NCBI RefSeq assembly: GCF_030161555.1 | Contig: NZ_BSUK01000001.1 | Span: 2,604,001-2,668,000 of the forward strand | DNA: 64,000 nt | DNA from: Luteimicrobium album | GTDB taxonomy: Bacteria; Actinomycetota; Actinomycetes; Actinomycetales; Cellulomonadaceae | Direction: 5' to 3' | Shown: positions 1 to 10,400 of the stretch, piece after piece | Layout of the letters: the number at the start of each line of letters is the position of its first letter | Position numbering within the stretch: position 1 is the stretch's first letter | The notes under the pieces: generated by a model | Seen by the model: only the letters and a program-made list of their open reading frames with translations | What the model was told of the DNA's origin: nothing | Database searches by the model: none | Made by a program: the position numbers and the translations under genes

Positions 1-2145
1 CGGGGCGAGCGGTGGGATCGCGAGCCAGGAACGGGCGTTCCGCGCCGCCGTCGGGCGGGCCGCCGCGACGACCGCGGACGACCTGACGCCCCGCCGCCGC
101 CCCCACCCTGCCCCCGACCTGTCAGAAAGTGGTGTACGGATACGGGACGCGCGTTCTGACACGGCGGAGTTCGAGAACGCGGCTGACACCGACCCCGCCG
201 TCGCGGCGTCCCGCACCTGGGCCGCCGAGATCGTCGCGCGCGACCCGGCCGAGGCGGGCGCCCCGCGCGCCGTCCCCCTGACGACGACGGCGCAGGTCGA
301 TGAGGTCGTGGCCCGCGCCGCCCGGCTCGCGCCCGGCTGGGCGGGCACCGCGCCGTCCGAGCGGGGGCGCGTCCTCCGCGCCGCGGCCCGGCACCTCGAG
401 GCGGCGCGCGCCGACCTCGTCGCCGCGATGGTCCACGAGCCCGGCAAGACGGTCGCCGAGGCGGACCCGGAGGTCAGCGAGGCCGTCGACTTCGCCGCCT
501 GGTACGCCGGTTCGGCCGAGCGACTCGACCCGGCCCACCCCGACGCCGTCCCCGGCGCCGTGTTCGAGCCGCAGGGCGTCACGCTCGTCACCCCGCCCTG
601 GAACTTCCCCGTCTCCATCCCGGCGGGCGGCGTCCTCGCGGCGCTCGCGGCCGGTTCGCCCGTGATCGCGAAGCCCGCCCACCCGACGCCGCGGTGCTTC
701 GAGGTCGTCGTCGACGCCGCCCGGGCGGCGCTCGCGGAGTGCGGCGCCGAGCCCGACCTCGTCCAGCTCGTGCGCGTCGCGGACGGCGAGGGCGACGACA
801 CCCCGGCCGGCGGCTCGTCACGCACCCGGACGTGACGCGCGTCGTGCTGACGGGCTCGATCGAGACGGCCCGCCTGTTCGCGTCCTGGCGCCCGGAGCGC
901 GAGGTCCTTGCGGAGACGTCGGGCAAGAACGTGATCGTCGTGACGCCTGCGGCCGACCCGGACCTGGCGGTCGCCGACGTCGTGCGCTCGGCGTTCGGGC
1001 ACGCCGGGCAGAAGTGCTCGGCGGCGTCGCTCGTCATCCTCGTGGGTGCCGCGGGGGACCGCCGCACCCCGACCGGCGCGCGGCTGCGCCGTCAGCTCGT
1101 GGACGCGGTGGGCTCGCTCGCGGTCGGGCTGCCGACCGACCTGGGCACGGTCATGGGGCCCCTTACCGAACCGGCCGAGGGCAAGCTGCTGCGTGCGCTC
1201 ACGACCCTCGACCCCGGCGAGCGCTGGCTCGTGCGGCCCCGGTCCCTCGACGACGGTCGCCTGTGGACGCCAGGCCTCAAGGAGGGCGTGGCGCCGGGCT
1301 CGTGGTTCCACCGGACCGAGTGCTTCGGGCCGGTCCTGGGCGTCATGACGGCTGCGACGCTCGACGAGGCGATCGACCTGCAGAACGCCGTCGACTTCGG
1401 GCTGACCGCCGGCATCCACTCGCTCGACGAGGACGAGATCGACCGCTGGCTCGACCGCGTCGAGGCGGGCAACGTCTACGTGAACCGCCACATCACGGGC
1501 GCGATCGTCCGGCGCCAGCCGTTCGGTGGCTGGAAGGCGAGCGTCGTGGGGCCTGGGGCGAAGGCGGGCGGCCCGCACTACGTCGCGCAGCTCGGGGCGT
1601 GGCGGGACGCGCTCGCGCCCGACGGCGGCCCCGTGCCCCCGCGCGACGACGAGCCCGAGGCGTGGCTCGCGTGGGCGGAGGCGGACGACCGCCGTGCGTG
1701 GGACTCCGTCTTCTCGCGCGCCCACGACCCGTCCGGCCTGCGGGCCGAGGAGAACAGCCTGCGCTACCGCCCGGTCGACGTGCTGACGGTGCGCGTCGGC
1801 GAGGGCGCGCGCGGGGTGGAGATGCGGCGGGTGCTCCACGCGGCGCGGACCGCCGGCGTCCCCGCGGTCGTGAGCGCCGCGCCCGGCGTCGCCGTCCCGG
1901 GGGCGGGGACGCCCGAGACCGACGAGGCATTCGCGGCGCGGGTCGCGGCCGGCGAGGTGACGGGGCGGGTGCGTGTCGTCGGGCGGGCACCCGGTCTGCG
2001 CGAGGCCGCCGTTCGCCGGGCGGGACTCGTGACCGTGCTCGACCGCCCGGTGGTCGCGAGCGCCGAGCGCGAGCTCCTCGCCGTGCTGCGCGAGCAGGCC
2101 GTGAGCCGGACGCGGCATCGCTACGGGCACGTGCAGCCCCGCTGA
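1..2145 (+). CDS. putA: Bifunctional proline dehydrogenase / L-glutamate-gamma-semialdehyde dehydrogenase (PutA-type), C-terminal part
   Basis: This is the 3' part of a PutA-like enzyme that oxidises proline to glutamate; the proline dehydrogenase half lies outside the window. The visible part is the linker and the aldehyde dehydrogenase domain. The substrate-binding stretch VTPPWNFPVSIPAGG is followed by the catalytic Glu in LAETSGKN, the catalytic Cys in GHAGQKCSA and the C-terminal ECFGPVLG and RQPFGGWKAS motifs. The reading frame shifts near 801-804; one extra C in the CCCC run restores the reading DDTPGRRLVTHPDV, so a sequencing error is likely. The frame is open from base 2 through the palindromic element at 120-161, which adds about 14 residues between the two catalytic halves. 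The stop is at 2145. Family assignment is firm; single-chain PutA is inferred because the 5' end is missing. Confidence 0.85.
120..161 (+). repeat. 42-bp palindromic element, copy 1 (inside putA)
   Basis: The ends TGTCAGAA and TTCTGACA are inverted repeats and the core GGTGTACGGATACGGGAC resembles copies 6 and 7. This copy is single, with no partner 62 bp away on either side. Its length is 14 codons, so it does not disturb the putA frame; the encoded peptide is close to LSESGVRIRDARSD. It sits in the poorly conserved linker of the enzyme. Confidence 0.85.
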
Positions 2146-2226
2146 GCACGCCGAGGGTGACGCCCTGTTCGCCGACAGTGACGTGTCGCGACACGACCCG
2201 CTCCGACGTCGCACTCGGCGGACGAC

Positions 2227-3405
2227 TCAGGCCCGGTCGACGCTCGCCAGGGCGACGCCCCGGAACGCGGCCAGCCGCTCGGCCGCGTCCTGGACGCCCG
2301 CCCACGTGGCGTCGTCGAGCGGGGCCCAGGTCTCGACGCGCACCGTGAGCCGTTTCCCGGAGGTCCGGGGACGCCACGCGCCGAGCACCTCGCCGTCCGC
2401 GACGACGGCGCCGGGCCGCCCGAGCGTGCGCCACAGGGACTTCTGCGCGGCCGGGTCAGGGACGAGCGTCGCGCGGTCACGGAGCTGCAGGTACGGGTCG
2501 AACGGCCCGAGCAGGTGGACGGCCGGGTCGCCCGGCCCGCGCGGGTCGGCGTCCCGGTCCCCGCGCGGGCCGGCGAGGTCGTCGGCGAGCACGAACCGCG
2601 GCTCGGGCCTGCCCCGCAGGAGCGTGGGCTCGACGCCCGTCACCTCCACCTCGACGGCGTCGCCCGGCCAATGTTCCTGGACAGTGCGGGCGGGCGCGTC
2701 GAGGTAGGCCGCGACCTCGCGCACCGTCGCCGGCCCGAAGAGGTGCAGGTACGCCCGGACGACGTCGAACCGCGGCTCGGCCTCGGTGCCGGGGCGTGCG
2801 TACGCGGGCGGCTCGAGGCCGGGGACGTGGCGCAGGACGGGCGGCGACGTGCCGGGCTCGAGCTCGAGCCCGCCCTGGAGCGCGGCGAGCCGGAACGGCA
2901 GCTCCCACGAGTGAGTCGCCTGGCACGGGTTGCACCAGCGGACCTGCTCCGGCCGCAGCCGCTCGGTGAGCCGCGTCGACAGCTCGCCCTTCACGGTGGG
3001 CTCGCCGACGATCTCCCGTTCGAGGGCGGCGATCTCGCGGAGCGGGTCGAGGACGGGGACACCGGCCTCGCGCAAGGGCTTCGCGGCGTCGAAAACGCGC
3101 TTGGCGGCGTCGTCGGCGGAGAACGGGGCGGTGGCGACGGCGACGGCCGCGAGGTCGCGGCGCCGGTAGGCGTGGGGAGCCCCGCGCAGCGTCCAGGCGA
3201 GGGCGAGGCCGTCCCACGGGTCGTCGCCGAGCGCGAGCCCACGGACGACGAGCGCCCACAGCGCACCGTCGCCGCCCGTGTCCTGGACGCCGAGGTCGAG
3301 GACGGCGAGGGCGTCCGGGTCGTGGACGGAACCGGGTGGGGCGTCGAGCCCCTGCGCGTGCCGGCGCCGGGCGAGGACGTCCTGGCGTGTCAGTGCGTCG
3401 ACCAT
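2227..3405 (-). CDS. Winged-helix DNA-binding protein of the HTH_42 / AlkZ-YcaQ-like family
   Basis: The 392-residue product resembles the HTH_42 (DUF1006) family, which includes the DNA-crosslink glycosylases AlkZ and YcaQ and many uncharacterised actinobacterial relatives. The N-terminal segment ALAVLDLGVQDTGG aligns with the region that carries the catalytic Q-x-Q or Q-x-D motif in characterised members; here it reads VQDT, so glycosylase activity cannot be assumed. The C-terminal half has the expected LLGPFDPYLQLRDR and RTSGKRLTVRVE motifs. It converges with putA and lies upstream of nothing obviously related. Family placement is good, function uncertain. Confidence 0.8.
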   Translation of the reverse strand: MVDALTRQDVLARRRHAQGLDAPPGSVHDPDALAVLDLGVQDTGGDGALWALVVRGLALGDDPWDGLALAWTLRGAPHAYRRRDLAAVAVATAPFSADDAAKRVFDAAKPLREAGVPVLDPLREIAALEREIVGEPTVKGELSTRLTERLRPEQVRWCNPCQATHSWELPFRLAALQGGLELEPGTSPPVLRHVPGLEPPAYARPGTEAEPRFDVVRAYLHLFGPATVREVAAYLDAPARTVQEHWPGDAVEVEVTGVEPTLLRGRPEPRFVLADDLAGPRGDRDADPRGPGDPAVHLLGPFDPYLQLRDRATLVPDPAAQKSLWRTLGRPGAVVADGEVLGAWRPRTSGKRLTVRVETWAPLDDATWAGVQDAAERLAAFRGVALASVDRA

Positions 3406-3454
3406 CTCGGCAGCCTACGGACGCCTGCCGACACGTGCAGGGGCGTCGTGGGCG

Positions 3455-4284
3455 TCAGCGCCGGACGACGAGCAGGCGCGTCGCCATCCACGGCCCGGAC
3501 CACCACAGCCGCCACCCGAGCCCACGGTCCGTCTCGACGTGCGCCCCCGCTGCTGCCGCCACCGTCGCGTACTCCCGCACGCGGGAGATGTCGACGACGA
3601 CGAGCCGGCCCCCGGGCCGCAGGACGCGCAGGGCCTCCCGGACGGCGTCGGCGCGGCCCTGCGCCGTCGGGACGTTGTGGATCGCGAGGCCAGCGGTGAC
3701 CAGGTCGAACGTGTGGTCGTGGAACGGGAGCCGCGTCATGTCGGCGGTGTGCAGGGCGACCGCACCCGCGGGCCGGCCGGTGGGGTCGGAGTCGGGCGAC
3801 GCCTCGGGGACGCCGTTCGCGGCGAGGTTCCTGCGGGTCGCTGACGGGTCGTTGCCGGACTGGTCGACGGACCGCCACAGGTCGACGCCGTCGACGCCCC
3901 CGCGGGGCAGGCGCGACGCGAGGGCGACGGTGACCGCGCCTCGCCCGCAGCCCAGGTCGAGCGCGTGCTCGTCGCCCCGCAGGTCGAGGTCGTCGAGCAC
4001 CTCGGCCCACACCTCGTGCTTGCCGCGCCGGCTCGCGTGCACGTAGAGCCAGCCGCCCACCGTCCAGACGACGAAGCCGACCCAGGTGTACAGCAGCCAG
4101 ATCAGCAGCCCGACGCCGATCCCGTCGGAGGCCCGAGCAGCCACGACGACGGTGACGATCCCGCCCGCGAGGAAGAGGAGCGCGAGCCCGAACCAGAGGA
4201 CGGGGATCCAGGGTGCATCGATCCCGTAGTCGCCGACCGGACGCCTGACAAAGGGGTGCTCGTCGGGGGCGCAGCGTCAGCCAT
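3455..4284 (-). CDS. Membrane-anchored class I SAM-dependent methyltransferase
   Basis: The N-terminus has two hydrophobic segments (WIPVLWFGLALLFLAGGIV and VGLLIWLLYTWVGFVVWTVG) and is followed by a Rossmann methyltransferase domain with the SAM-binding motif ALDLGCGRGAVTVALA and the later LRPGGRLVVVDIS strand. The uninterrupted frame starts only at a GTG at 4144, which would lose the first membrane segment. An ATG at 4284 gives MADAAP and joins the same protein if one C is added to the CCCCC run near 4268, so I take 4284 as the real start. The methyl acceptor is unknown. The gene lies on the same strand as its neighbours but nothing ties it to a pathway. Confidence 0.75.
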
Positions 4285-4332
4285 AGCCCGCAGGCTAGCC
4301 CCTCGGGGCAACCGGGTGGCCCGACCGACGTC

Positions 4333-5354
4333 TCAGACCGAGGCGCGCTCGACGAGCTCGGCGGGGTACAGGATGGGACGGGTCGCACGGCCGCGCCCCT
4401 CGAGCTCGTCGAGCAGGACGTTCGTCGCGGTGCGCGCCATCTGCTCGACGGGGTTGCGCAGCGTGGTGAGTGGCGGGGTCGTGGCGGCGGCGACGCCGAG
4501 GTCGTCGAAGCCGATCACCGACACGTCCCCGGGCACGCTGCGCCCGGCAGACTGGAGCACGCGCAGCGCGCCCTGCGCCATGAGGTCGGAGGCCGCGAAG
4601 ACCGCGTCGAGGTCGGGGTGGTCGTCGAGCAGCCGCTGCATGGCGATCGCACCCCCGTGAGGGTGAAGTCGCCGTCGGCGCTGGCGTTGACGGCGAGCCC
4701 GGCGTGGGCGAGTGCGGCCCGCCAGCCCTCGAGCCGGTCGTGGCCGACGGACATGTCGAGCGGGCCCGCGATCGTGGCGATGCGGGTGCGTCCGGCGTCG
4801 ACGAGGCGCTGCGTGGCACGCCGGGCGGCGGCGACGTTGTCGACGTCGACGTAGACGAGGGACTCGGCCTCGACGGCGGGACGGCCGATGAAGACGGCCG
4901 GGAGGCGAGCGGCGAGGATCGCGTTCTCGAGCTCGTCGCCCTGGTGGTGGGACGCGATGATCGCTCCGTCGACGTGCCCGCCCTTGAGGTAGCGGGCGAT
5001 GCGGCCCGCGTGCTCGCCGGGCCGGGCGATCAGCAGCACGAGCTGGAGGTCGGTGGGGTCGAGCGCGTGCCCGACGCCGCGCAGCGTGCCCGCGAGGAAC
5101 GGGTCGGCGAGCACGCGCCCGTCGGGCTCGGGGATGACCAGCGCGACCGAGCCGGTGCGCCGGGTCACGAGGGACCGCGCCGCCCGGTTCGGCGTGTAGC
5201 CGAGCCGGGCGACGGCGGCGTCGACGGCGGCCTGGGCCTCGGGGGAGACACGGTCGCCGCCGTTGATGGCGCGCGACGCGGTCGAGCGCGACACACCCGC
5301 GGCATGCGCGACCTCGTCGAGGGTCGGTGCCGTGCTGGGGCGGTCGATGCTCAT
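4333..5354 (-). CDS. cebR: LacI-family transcriptional regulator, CebR/CelR-like
   Basis: The protein has a LacI helix-turn-helix at its N-terminus (PTLDEVAHAAGVSRSTASRA, then the hinge NRAARSLVTRRTGSVAL) and a periplasmic-binding-like effector domain ending at PILYPAELVERASV. The frame breaks near 4657, where one additional G in a GGGGG run restores TLTGGAIAMQRLL. I chose ATG 5354 (MSIDRP) because the helix-turn-helix begins soon after it. The gene lies directly downstream of a cello-oligosaccharide transport operon on the same strand, as in other actinobacteria where CebR or CelR represses that operon until cellobiose relieves it. The two operators at 10363-10400 fit this. The symbol is inferred from context. 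Confidence 0.8.
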
Positions 5355-5396
5355 CCGTGCATCATCCCGTCGTCCGAGTCCCGGGAACAACCGGTG

Positions 5397-6949
5397 TCAC
5401 TCCTGCGTGTCGGGAGCGAAGCCCAGGGCGGCCAGGCTCGCGGCGGGAAGGGGCGGGATCACGTTGCCGCGAGCGACGTCCGCGTACCACCGGCCCGAGG
5501 CCTTGACCGTGCGCTCCTGGGTCTCGTAGTCGACCCGGACGACGCCGAAGCGCTTCGAGTAGCCCCACGCCCACTCGTAGTTGTCGAGCAGGGACCACGC
5601 GAAGTACCCGCGCACGTCGGCGCCCGCGGAGATCGCGTCGTGGATGGCCCGCAGGTGCAGGTCCACGAACGCGAGCCGGTCCTGGTCGTCGACCGAACCG
5701 TCCGCGGCCACGACGTCGTCGTAGGCCGCGCCGTTCTCGGTCACGTAGAGCGCGATGCCGCGCTCGCCCGTGTATTCCTCGTGGACCCGGGTCAGCACCC
5801 GCGTGAGCCCCTCGGGCTGCACCTCCCAGTCCTGCGCGGTGACGGGGAGCGGGCGCGGGTGCACCTGCACGCCGTCGGCGGCGGGGTACGGGGACGACGT
5901 CGGGCGTGAGACCGGTGCGCTGCCGTGCAGCTCGCGCTCCGGGGTCCGGTAGGAGACGGCCTCGCCGTGGTAGTAGTTCACGCCGAGGGTGTCGATCGGC
6001 GTCGAGATCACCGCGAGGTCGCCGTCGTGCACGACGTCGTCGACGGCCCCGTCCAGCCCGACCTCGGCGAGGTCGGTCAGGAGGTCGGCGGGGTAGGCGC
6101 CGCGCAGGATCGGGTCGAGGAAGACCCGGTTGAACTGCGCGTCGATCCGGCGGGCCGCGTCGCGGTCGCGCTCGTCCGTCGGGTCGACCGGGTCGGTGAC
6201 CGTGAGGTTGAGCGTGATCCCGAGGTTCGCGCCCGGCGCCCGACGGCGCAGCTCGGCCGTCGCGAGCCCGTGGCCGAGCATGAGGTGGTGCGCGGCGGCG
6301 AGCCCGGCCTCGCGGGAGCGGCGCCCGGGGCGTGCGCGCCCGCCGTGTAGCTGAGGAACGACGAGCACCACGGCTCGTTGAGCGTCGTCCACACGCCGAC
6401 CCGGTCGCCGAGCGCGTCGTGCACGTCGGCGGCGTACTCGGCGAACCGGTACGCGGTGTCGCGGTTGGTCCAGCCGCCGTGGTCCTCGAGGGCCTGGGGG
6501 AGGTCCCAGTGGTAGAGCGTGACCCAGGGGAGGATCTCGTGGTCGAGCAGCTCGTCCACGAGGCGCGAGTAGAAGTCGAGGCCCTTCGGGTTCACCGGGC
6601 CGCCGTCGGGCCGCACGCGCGACCACGACGTCGAGAACCGGTAGGTGCCGAGGCCCAGGCCCGCCATGAGGGCCACGTCGTCGGCGTAGCGGTGATAGTG
6701 GTCGCACGCGACCTCGCCGTCCTCGGCGTCCACGACCGCCCCCGGGACGCGGGCGAACGCGTCCCAGATCGAGTCGGTGCGCCCGTCTTCGTGGGCCGCC
6801 CCCTCGATCTGGTAGGCCGCGGTCGCCGCGCCCCAGAGGAACCCGTCGGGCATCCGCACGGTCGCGTCGTGCGGGGTCGCCGCGGTCAGCGGCACGCCCG
6901 GCACGGCGGACGAGGTGAGCGGGTGGGTGGTCGTGGGTCGCGGGGTCAT
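5397..6949 (-). CDS. bglC: GH1 beta-glucosidase, intracellular
   Basis: This is a glycoside hydrolase family 1 enzyme of about 517 residues, which would hydrolyse imported cellobiose or cello-oligosaccharides to glucose. The acid/base Glu lies in [10 protein letters not shown] and the nucleophile Glu in [12 protein letters not shown]; the N-terminal [15 protein letters not shown] is diagnostic. No signal peptide is visible, so it acts in the cytoplasm. A frameshift near 6331 (one base missing in a GGG/CCCC stretch) splits the frame; restoring it reads [19 protein letters not shown]. The ATG at 6949 overlaps the stop of the upstream permease (ATGA), so it is translationally coupled to the transporter. 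The symbol follows the Streptomyces cebEFG-bglC arrangement. Confidence 0.9.
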
Positions 6950-7863
6950 CCCTTGACGGCTCCTTGCATGATGCCGGCCACGAGCTGGCGCCCGGCGAGG
7001 ATGAACACGATGATCAGCGGCACGGTCGTGAGGAACACGCCCGCCATGACCAGCGAGAAGTCGGTGTGGAAGCTGCCCTGCAGGAGCTTCACGACGACGG
7101 GCAGCGTCGCGTTGTCCTGGGAGAGCACGATGGACGGCCAGAAGAAGTTCGTCCACTGCTGGATGAACGTGAACAGGGCCAGCATCGCGGCCGCAGGACG
7201 CGCGGCGGGCAGGGCGATCGACCAGAACGTGCGGATCATGGACGCGCCGTCCACGCGCGCGGCCTCGATGAGCTCGTAGGGCAGCGCGGCCTCGAGGTAC
7301 TGCGTCATCCAGAACACGCCGAACGCGGAGACTAGCGCCGGGACGATGACGGCCTGGATCTGGTTCTGCCAGCCCAGGTCCGTGACGATGATCCAGAGCG
7401 GGATGACACCGAGCTGGGTGGGGACCGCGGTCGTCGCGATGACGAACACGAGGAGCCCGCGACGTCCCTTGAACCGGAGCTTCGCGAACGCGAAGCCGGC
7501 GAGCGTCGAGAAGAGCACGACGGAGAACGCGGTCACGACCGAGATGATGATCGAGTTCGACAGCGCCTTCGTGAAGTTGAACGACCCGCTGTTGATGACG
7601 TCGCTGAACCGGTCGAAGATGCTCGCGTCCGGGAGCCACTGCGGGATGACGTGCTTCGAGATCGTCTGCTGGTCGGACGAGCCGAGCAGCAGCGTGTAGT
7701 ACAGCGGCGCGATCGAGACGACCACGACGACCGCGAGGATCGTGTAGGTGAGCCAGCGGGGGCGACGCTCGGCGCCGAAGCCGGTGCTGCCGCCGCTGCG
7801 GCGCGCTGCGGCGCGGGCCGCACCCTTGCCGGCGGTCTGGGCGGTCATGGGGACGGAGCTCAT
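6946..7863 (-). CDS. cebG: Carbohydrate ABC transporter permease (MalG/CebG type)
   Basis: The 305-residue inner-membrane permease has about six hydrophobic segments and the EAA loop [20 protein letters not shown], which contacts the ATPase. With the preceding gene it forms the membrane channel of a sugar importer. No ATPase gene is in the operon; a shared MsiK-type ATPase encoded elsewhere is expected, as in Streptomyces. The start ATG overlaps the stop of the upstream permease (ATGA at 7860-7863), and its own stop overlaps the start of the beta-glucosidase. Confidence 0.9.
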   Translation of the reverse strand: MSSVPMTAQTAGKGAARAAARRSGGSTGFGAERRPRWLTYTILAVVVVVSIAPLYYTLLLGSSDQQTISKHVIPQWLPDASIFDRFSDVINSGSFNFTKALSNSIIISVVTAFSVVLFSTLAGFAFAKLRFKGRRGLLVFVIATTAVPTQLGVIPLWIIVTDLGWQNQIQAVIVPALVSAFGVFWMTQYLEAALPYELIEAARVDGASMIRTFWSIALPAARPAAAMLALFTFIQQWTNFFWPSIVLSQDNATLPVVVKLLQGSFHTDFSLVMAGVFLTTVPLIIVFILAGRQLVAGIMQGAVKG

Positions 7864-8900
7864 CGGACGGCTCCCTTCCGGTCGGTCGAGCTGCGTCGTC
7901 CGCGGCCCTGCTTGCTCGTGCCGCGGCGCGCCTCGGACGTGGAGATCCGCGAGGACACGAAGTAGTTGATGAGCGCGAAGATCACGATGACGACGAACAG
8001 CAGCCAGGCGACGGCCGCGGCGCGGCCGAGGTTCTGCTGCGGGCCCCAGCCGAGGTTCCACAGGTACATCGTGGTCGTCTCCCACTGGTGGCTCGGGCCG
8101 CCGGTGCCGTAGACGTCGAACGTGCGCGGCTCGTCGAAGATCTGCAGGCCGCCGATGGTCGACGTGATGACCACGAAGATGATCGTGGCGCGGATCTGGG
8201 GGAGCGTGATCGAGAAGAACTGGCGCATCCGCCCGGCGCCGTCGATGACGGCGGCCTCGTAGAGGTCGGTCGGCACCGCCTGCATCGCGGCGAGGAAGAT
8301 CAGCGTGTTGTAGCCGATCCAGCGGAAGTTCACCATGGTCGCGATCGCGGACCAGCTCGCGAAGGTGTTGCTGTGCCAGCCGATCTTCGGGAGCCCGATG
8401 GCGTGCAGCGCGGTGTTGATGACGCCGTACTGGTCGGCGAAGAGCTGACCGAAGATCAGACCGACCGCGACGGGCGCGACGATGTAGGGGATCAGGACGC
8501 CCATGCGCCAGAACGTCTTGGCGCGGATGTTCTGGTTGAGGATCGCCGCCAGGACGATCGCGATGATCACCTGCGGCACGCTCGACAGCAGGAAGATCAT
8601 GAAGGTGTTGCGCAGCGAGAGCCAGAACTCGCTCTGCTGGAAGATCGCGGTGAAGTTGTCGAAGCCGGTGTAGCCCGCCTCGCCGCCGATGAGCGTCCAC
8701 TTGTGCAGCGACACCCAGCCCGTGTACAGCAGCGGGAACAGGCCGGTGATCGCGAAGATGATGAAGAACGGCGAGATGTACAGGTAGGGCGAGACCTTCA
8801 CGTCCCAGCGGCTGAGCCTCTGGGAGAAGCCGACCCGCCGGCGCCGCTTCTCGGGCGGCCCGACGCGCGGCGGCGTGGGTGCGGTGGTCAGGGCGGTCAT
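7860..8900 (-). CDS. cebF: Carbohydrate ABC transporter permease (MalF/CebF type)
   Basis: The product has 346 residues, several transmembrane segments starting with [20 protein letters not shown], and the EAA loop [19 protein letters not shown]. It is the first of two permeases between a lipoprotein substrate-binding gene and a GH1 glucosidase, all on the reverse strand. The gap to the binding-protein gene is 85 bp and holds a strong stem-loop. The cello-oligosaccharide substrate is inferred from the glucosidase, the LacI regulator and the operators. Confidence 0.9.
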   Translation of the reverse strand: MTALTTAPTPPRVGPPEKRRRRVGFSQRLSRWDVKVSPYLYISPFFIIFAITGLFPLLYTGWVSLHKWTLIGGEAGYTGFDNFTAIFQQSEFWLSLRNTFMIFLLSSVPQVIIAIVLAAILNQNIRAKTFWRMGVLIPYIVAPVAVGLIFGQLFADQYGVINTALHAIGLPKIGWHSNTFASWSAIATMVNFRWIGYNTLIFLAAMQAVPTDLYEAAVIDGAGRMRQFFSITLPQIRATIIFVVITSTIGGLQIFDEPRTFDVYGTGGPSHQWETTTMYLWNLGWGPQQNLGRAAAVAWLLFVVIVIFALINYFVSSRISTSEARRGTSKQGRGRRSSTDRKGAVR

Positions 8901-8937
8901 GATGCTTCCTCTGGGACGTGGCGGACGACGGGCCGGA

Positions 8938-8967
8938 GGCCCGGTCCGGCGTGCGCCGGACCGGGCC
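8938..8967 (-). terminator. Intercistronic 13-bp stem-loop between cebE and cebF
   Basis: GGCCCGGTCCGGC and GCCGGACCGGGCC are perfect inverted repeats with a 4-base loop. There is no T run on either side. In sugar-import operons a hairpin behind the binding-protein gene commonly protects or partly terminates the transcript, giving more binding protein than permease. That role is inferred here. Confidence 0.65.
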
Positions 8968-8985
8968 CCGTGCGTGCGAGGTGTG

Positions 8986-10326
8986 TCAGCCGAGGCCGAG
9001 CGCCTTGTACGCGTCGACAGCGGCGTTCCAGTTGCTCTCGACGCTGCCCTTGCCCTGGACGTCGTAGGCGACCAGCGCGTCGGTCACGGCCTTGTTGATC
9101 GTGAAGTAGTTCGGGCCCTTGAAGGGGGTCACGGTCACGGCCGCGGCACGGTCGGCGAAGATCTTGCCGACGGGCGCGTTGTTCATGAACTTGTTGGTCG
9201 AGTCGGCGACGGCCGAGTCCTTCTGGGCCTCGACCTGGCTCGGGTAGTTGTTGGCCTGCTTGTACGCCGCGAGCTGCTGCTCGGGCGCGGTCAGCCAGGC
9301 CGCGAACTCCTTGGCGGCCGCGGTGTGCTTGCCGGCCGCGGGGACGACCAGGAACGAGCCGCCCCAGTTGCCGCCGCCGCCGGGGAAGACGTTGGCGATG
9401 TTCCAGCCCTTGACGCCGCCGGAGTTGGTCTCGATCGACGCGGTCATCCACGGCGGGCAGGCCATCGTGGCGAACGCGTCCTTCTGGAAGGAGGCGGTCC
9501 AGTCGGGCTGCCACTCCTGGTTGTGCGCCGACAGGCCCTTGTCCTTGGACTCGGTGGCGACCTTCTCGAAGAGCGCCTTGATGTCGGCGTTCGAGGAGAG
9601 GTCCTTGGGCGTGCCGTCCGAGTTCTCGTACGGGTTGGCGAGCTGGCCGACCATGGCCTGGTAGGTGCCGTCCGGGCTGTCGTACCAGGCGACCTTGCCC
9701 TTCGACGCGGCGACGAACTGCTCGCCGACCTGGAAGTACTTGTCCCAGGTCGCGTCCTTGCCACCGAGGAGCTCGGCGACCTTGTCGGGGTCGGACGGCA
9801 GGCCGTACTTCTCGAAGAGGTCCTGGCGGTAGCAGATGGCCTCGGGGCCGATGTCGGTGCCGTAGCCGAGGAGCTTGCCGTCGGGCGCGGTGGCCTGCTT
9901 GGCCTTCCAGTCGAGCCAGCGGCCGTCGAGGCTCTTGTCGGACAGGTCGGTGAACTTGTCCTCGTACTGCAGGACGGTCGGCATCCAGTCGATGTCGACG
10001 GCCTGGACGTCCGCCAGGCCGGCGCCGCCGGCGGCGAGCTTGGTGGTGAAGTTGGCCTTGGCGTCGTCGGACGTCGCGGCGATCTCCTGCTTGACGGTGA
10101 CGTTCGGGTGAGTCTTCGTGTACGAGTCCAGGAGGTCCTGGGTGTAGCCGAAGTTGTTGAACGTGGCGACCGTGAGAGTGATCTTCTCGTTGGCGTCCTG
10201 GGTCTTCGAAGAGCCCGAGCCGCCGTCATCTGAGCTGCAGGCAGTGAGCGTGAGCGCCAGGGCGGCGACGGACGCTCCGGCCACGATGATGCGGCGGGCG
10301 GGGCGTGACGGACGGTGCGTCAGCAC
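8986..10326 (-). CDS. cebE: Extracellular sugar-binding lipoprotein (CebE type)
   Basis: This 446-residue solute-binding protein begins with a lipoprotein signal peptide; the lipobox is LTAC in ALALTLTACSS, so it would be anchored to the outside of the membrane. The mature part has the family-1 extracellular solute-binding fold signature (KITLTVATFNNFGYTQDLL). An ATG at 10401 is in frame, but I chose GTG 10326 because AAGGGAG stands just upstream and the signal peptide then begins correctly; the extra 25 residues would also overlap the operators. It is the first gene of the transport and glucosidase operon. Its ligand is inferred to be cellobiose or cello-oligosaccharides. Confidence 0.88.
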   Translation of the reverse strand: MLTHRPSRPARRIIVAGASVAALALTLTACSSDDGGSGSSKTQDANEKITLTVATFNNFGYTQDLLDSYTKTHPNVTVKQEIAATSDDAKANFTTKLAAGGAGLADVQAVDIDWMPTVLQYEDKFTDLSDKSLDGRWLDWKAKQATAPDGKLLGYGTDIGPEAICYRQDLFEKYGLPSDPDKVAELLGGKDATWDKYFQVGEQFVAASKGKVAWYDSPDGTYQAMVGQLANPYENSDGTPKDLSSNADIKALFEKVATESKDKGLSAHNQEWQPDWTASFQKDAFATMACPPWMTASIETNSGGVKGWNIANVFPGGGGNWGGSFLVVPAAGKHTAAAKEFAAWLTAPEQQLAAYKQANNYPSQVEAQKDSAVADSTNKFMNNAPVGKIFADRAAAVTVTPFKGPNYFTINKAVTDALVAYDVQGKGSVESNWNAAVDAYKALGLG

Positions 10327-10362
10327 GGTGACTCCCTTGTCGATGGGTTGTTCCGATCGGGT

Positions 10363-10376
10363 TGGGAGCGCTACCA
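10363..10376 (-). promoter_or_regulatory. CebR/CelR-like operator, proximal
   Basis: TGGGAGCGCTACCA matches the known actinobacterial CebR/CelR consensus TGGGAGCGCTCCCA at 13 of 14 positions. It lies 37 bp before the chosen cebE start. Confidence 0.85.
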
Positions 10377-10386
10377 CCTCGGAGGG

Positions 10387-10400
10387 TGGGAGCGCTTCCA
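10387..10400 (-). promoter_or_regulatory. CebR/CelR-like operator, distal
   Basis: TGGGAGCGCTTCCA is a second 13-of-14 match to the CebR/CelR consensus. Its start is 24 bp from that of the first, a little over two helical turns. The pair suggests cooperative repression of the operon. Confidence 0.85.

Noticed and set aside
2146-2226. Hairpin GTGTCGCGACAC near 2181-2195 as a terminator between putA and the HTH_42 gene
   Set aside because: The stem is only about 6 bp without supporting context, too weak to claim.
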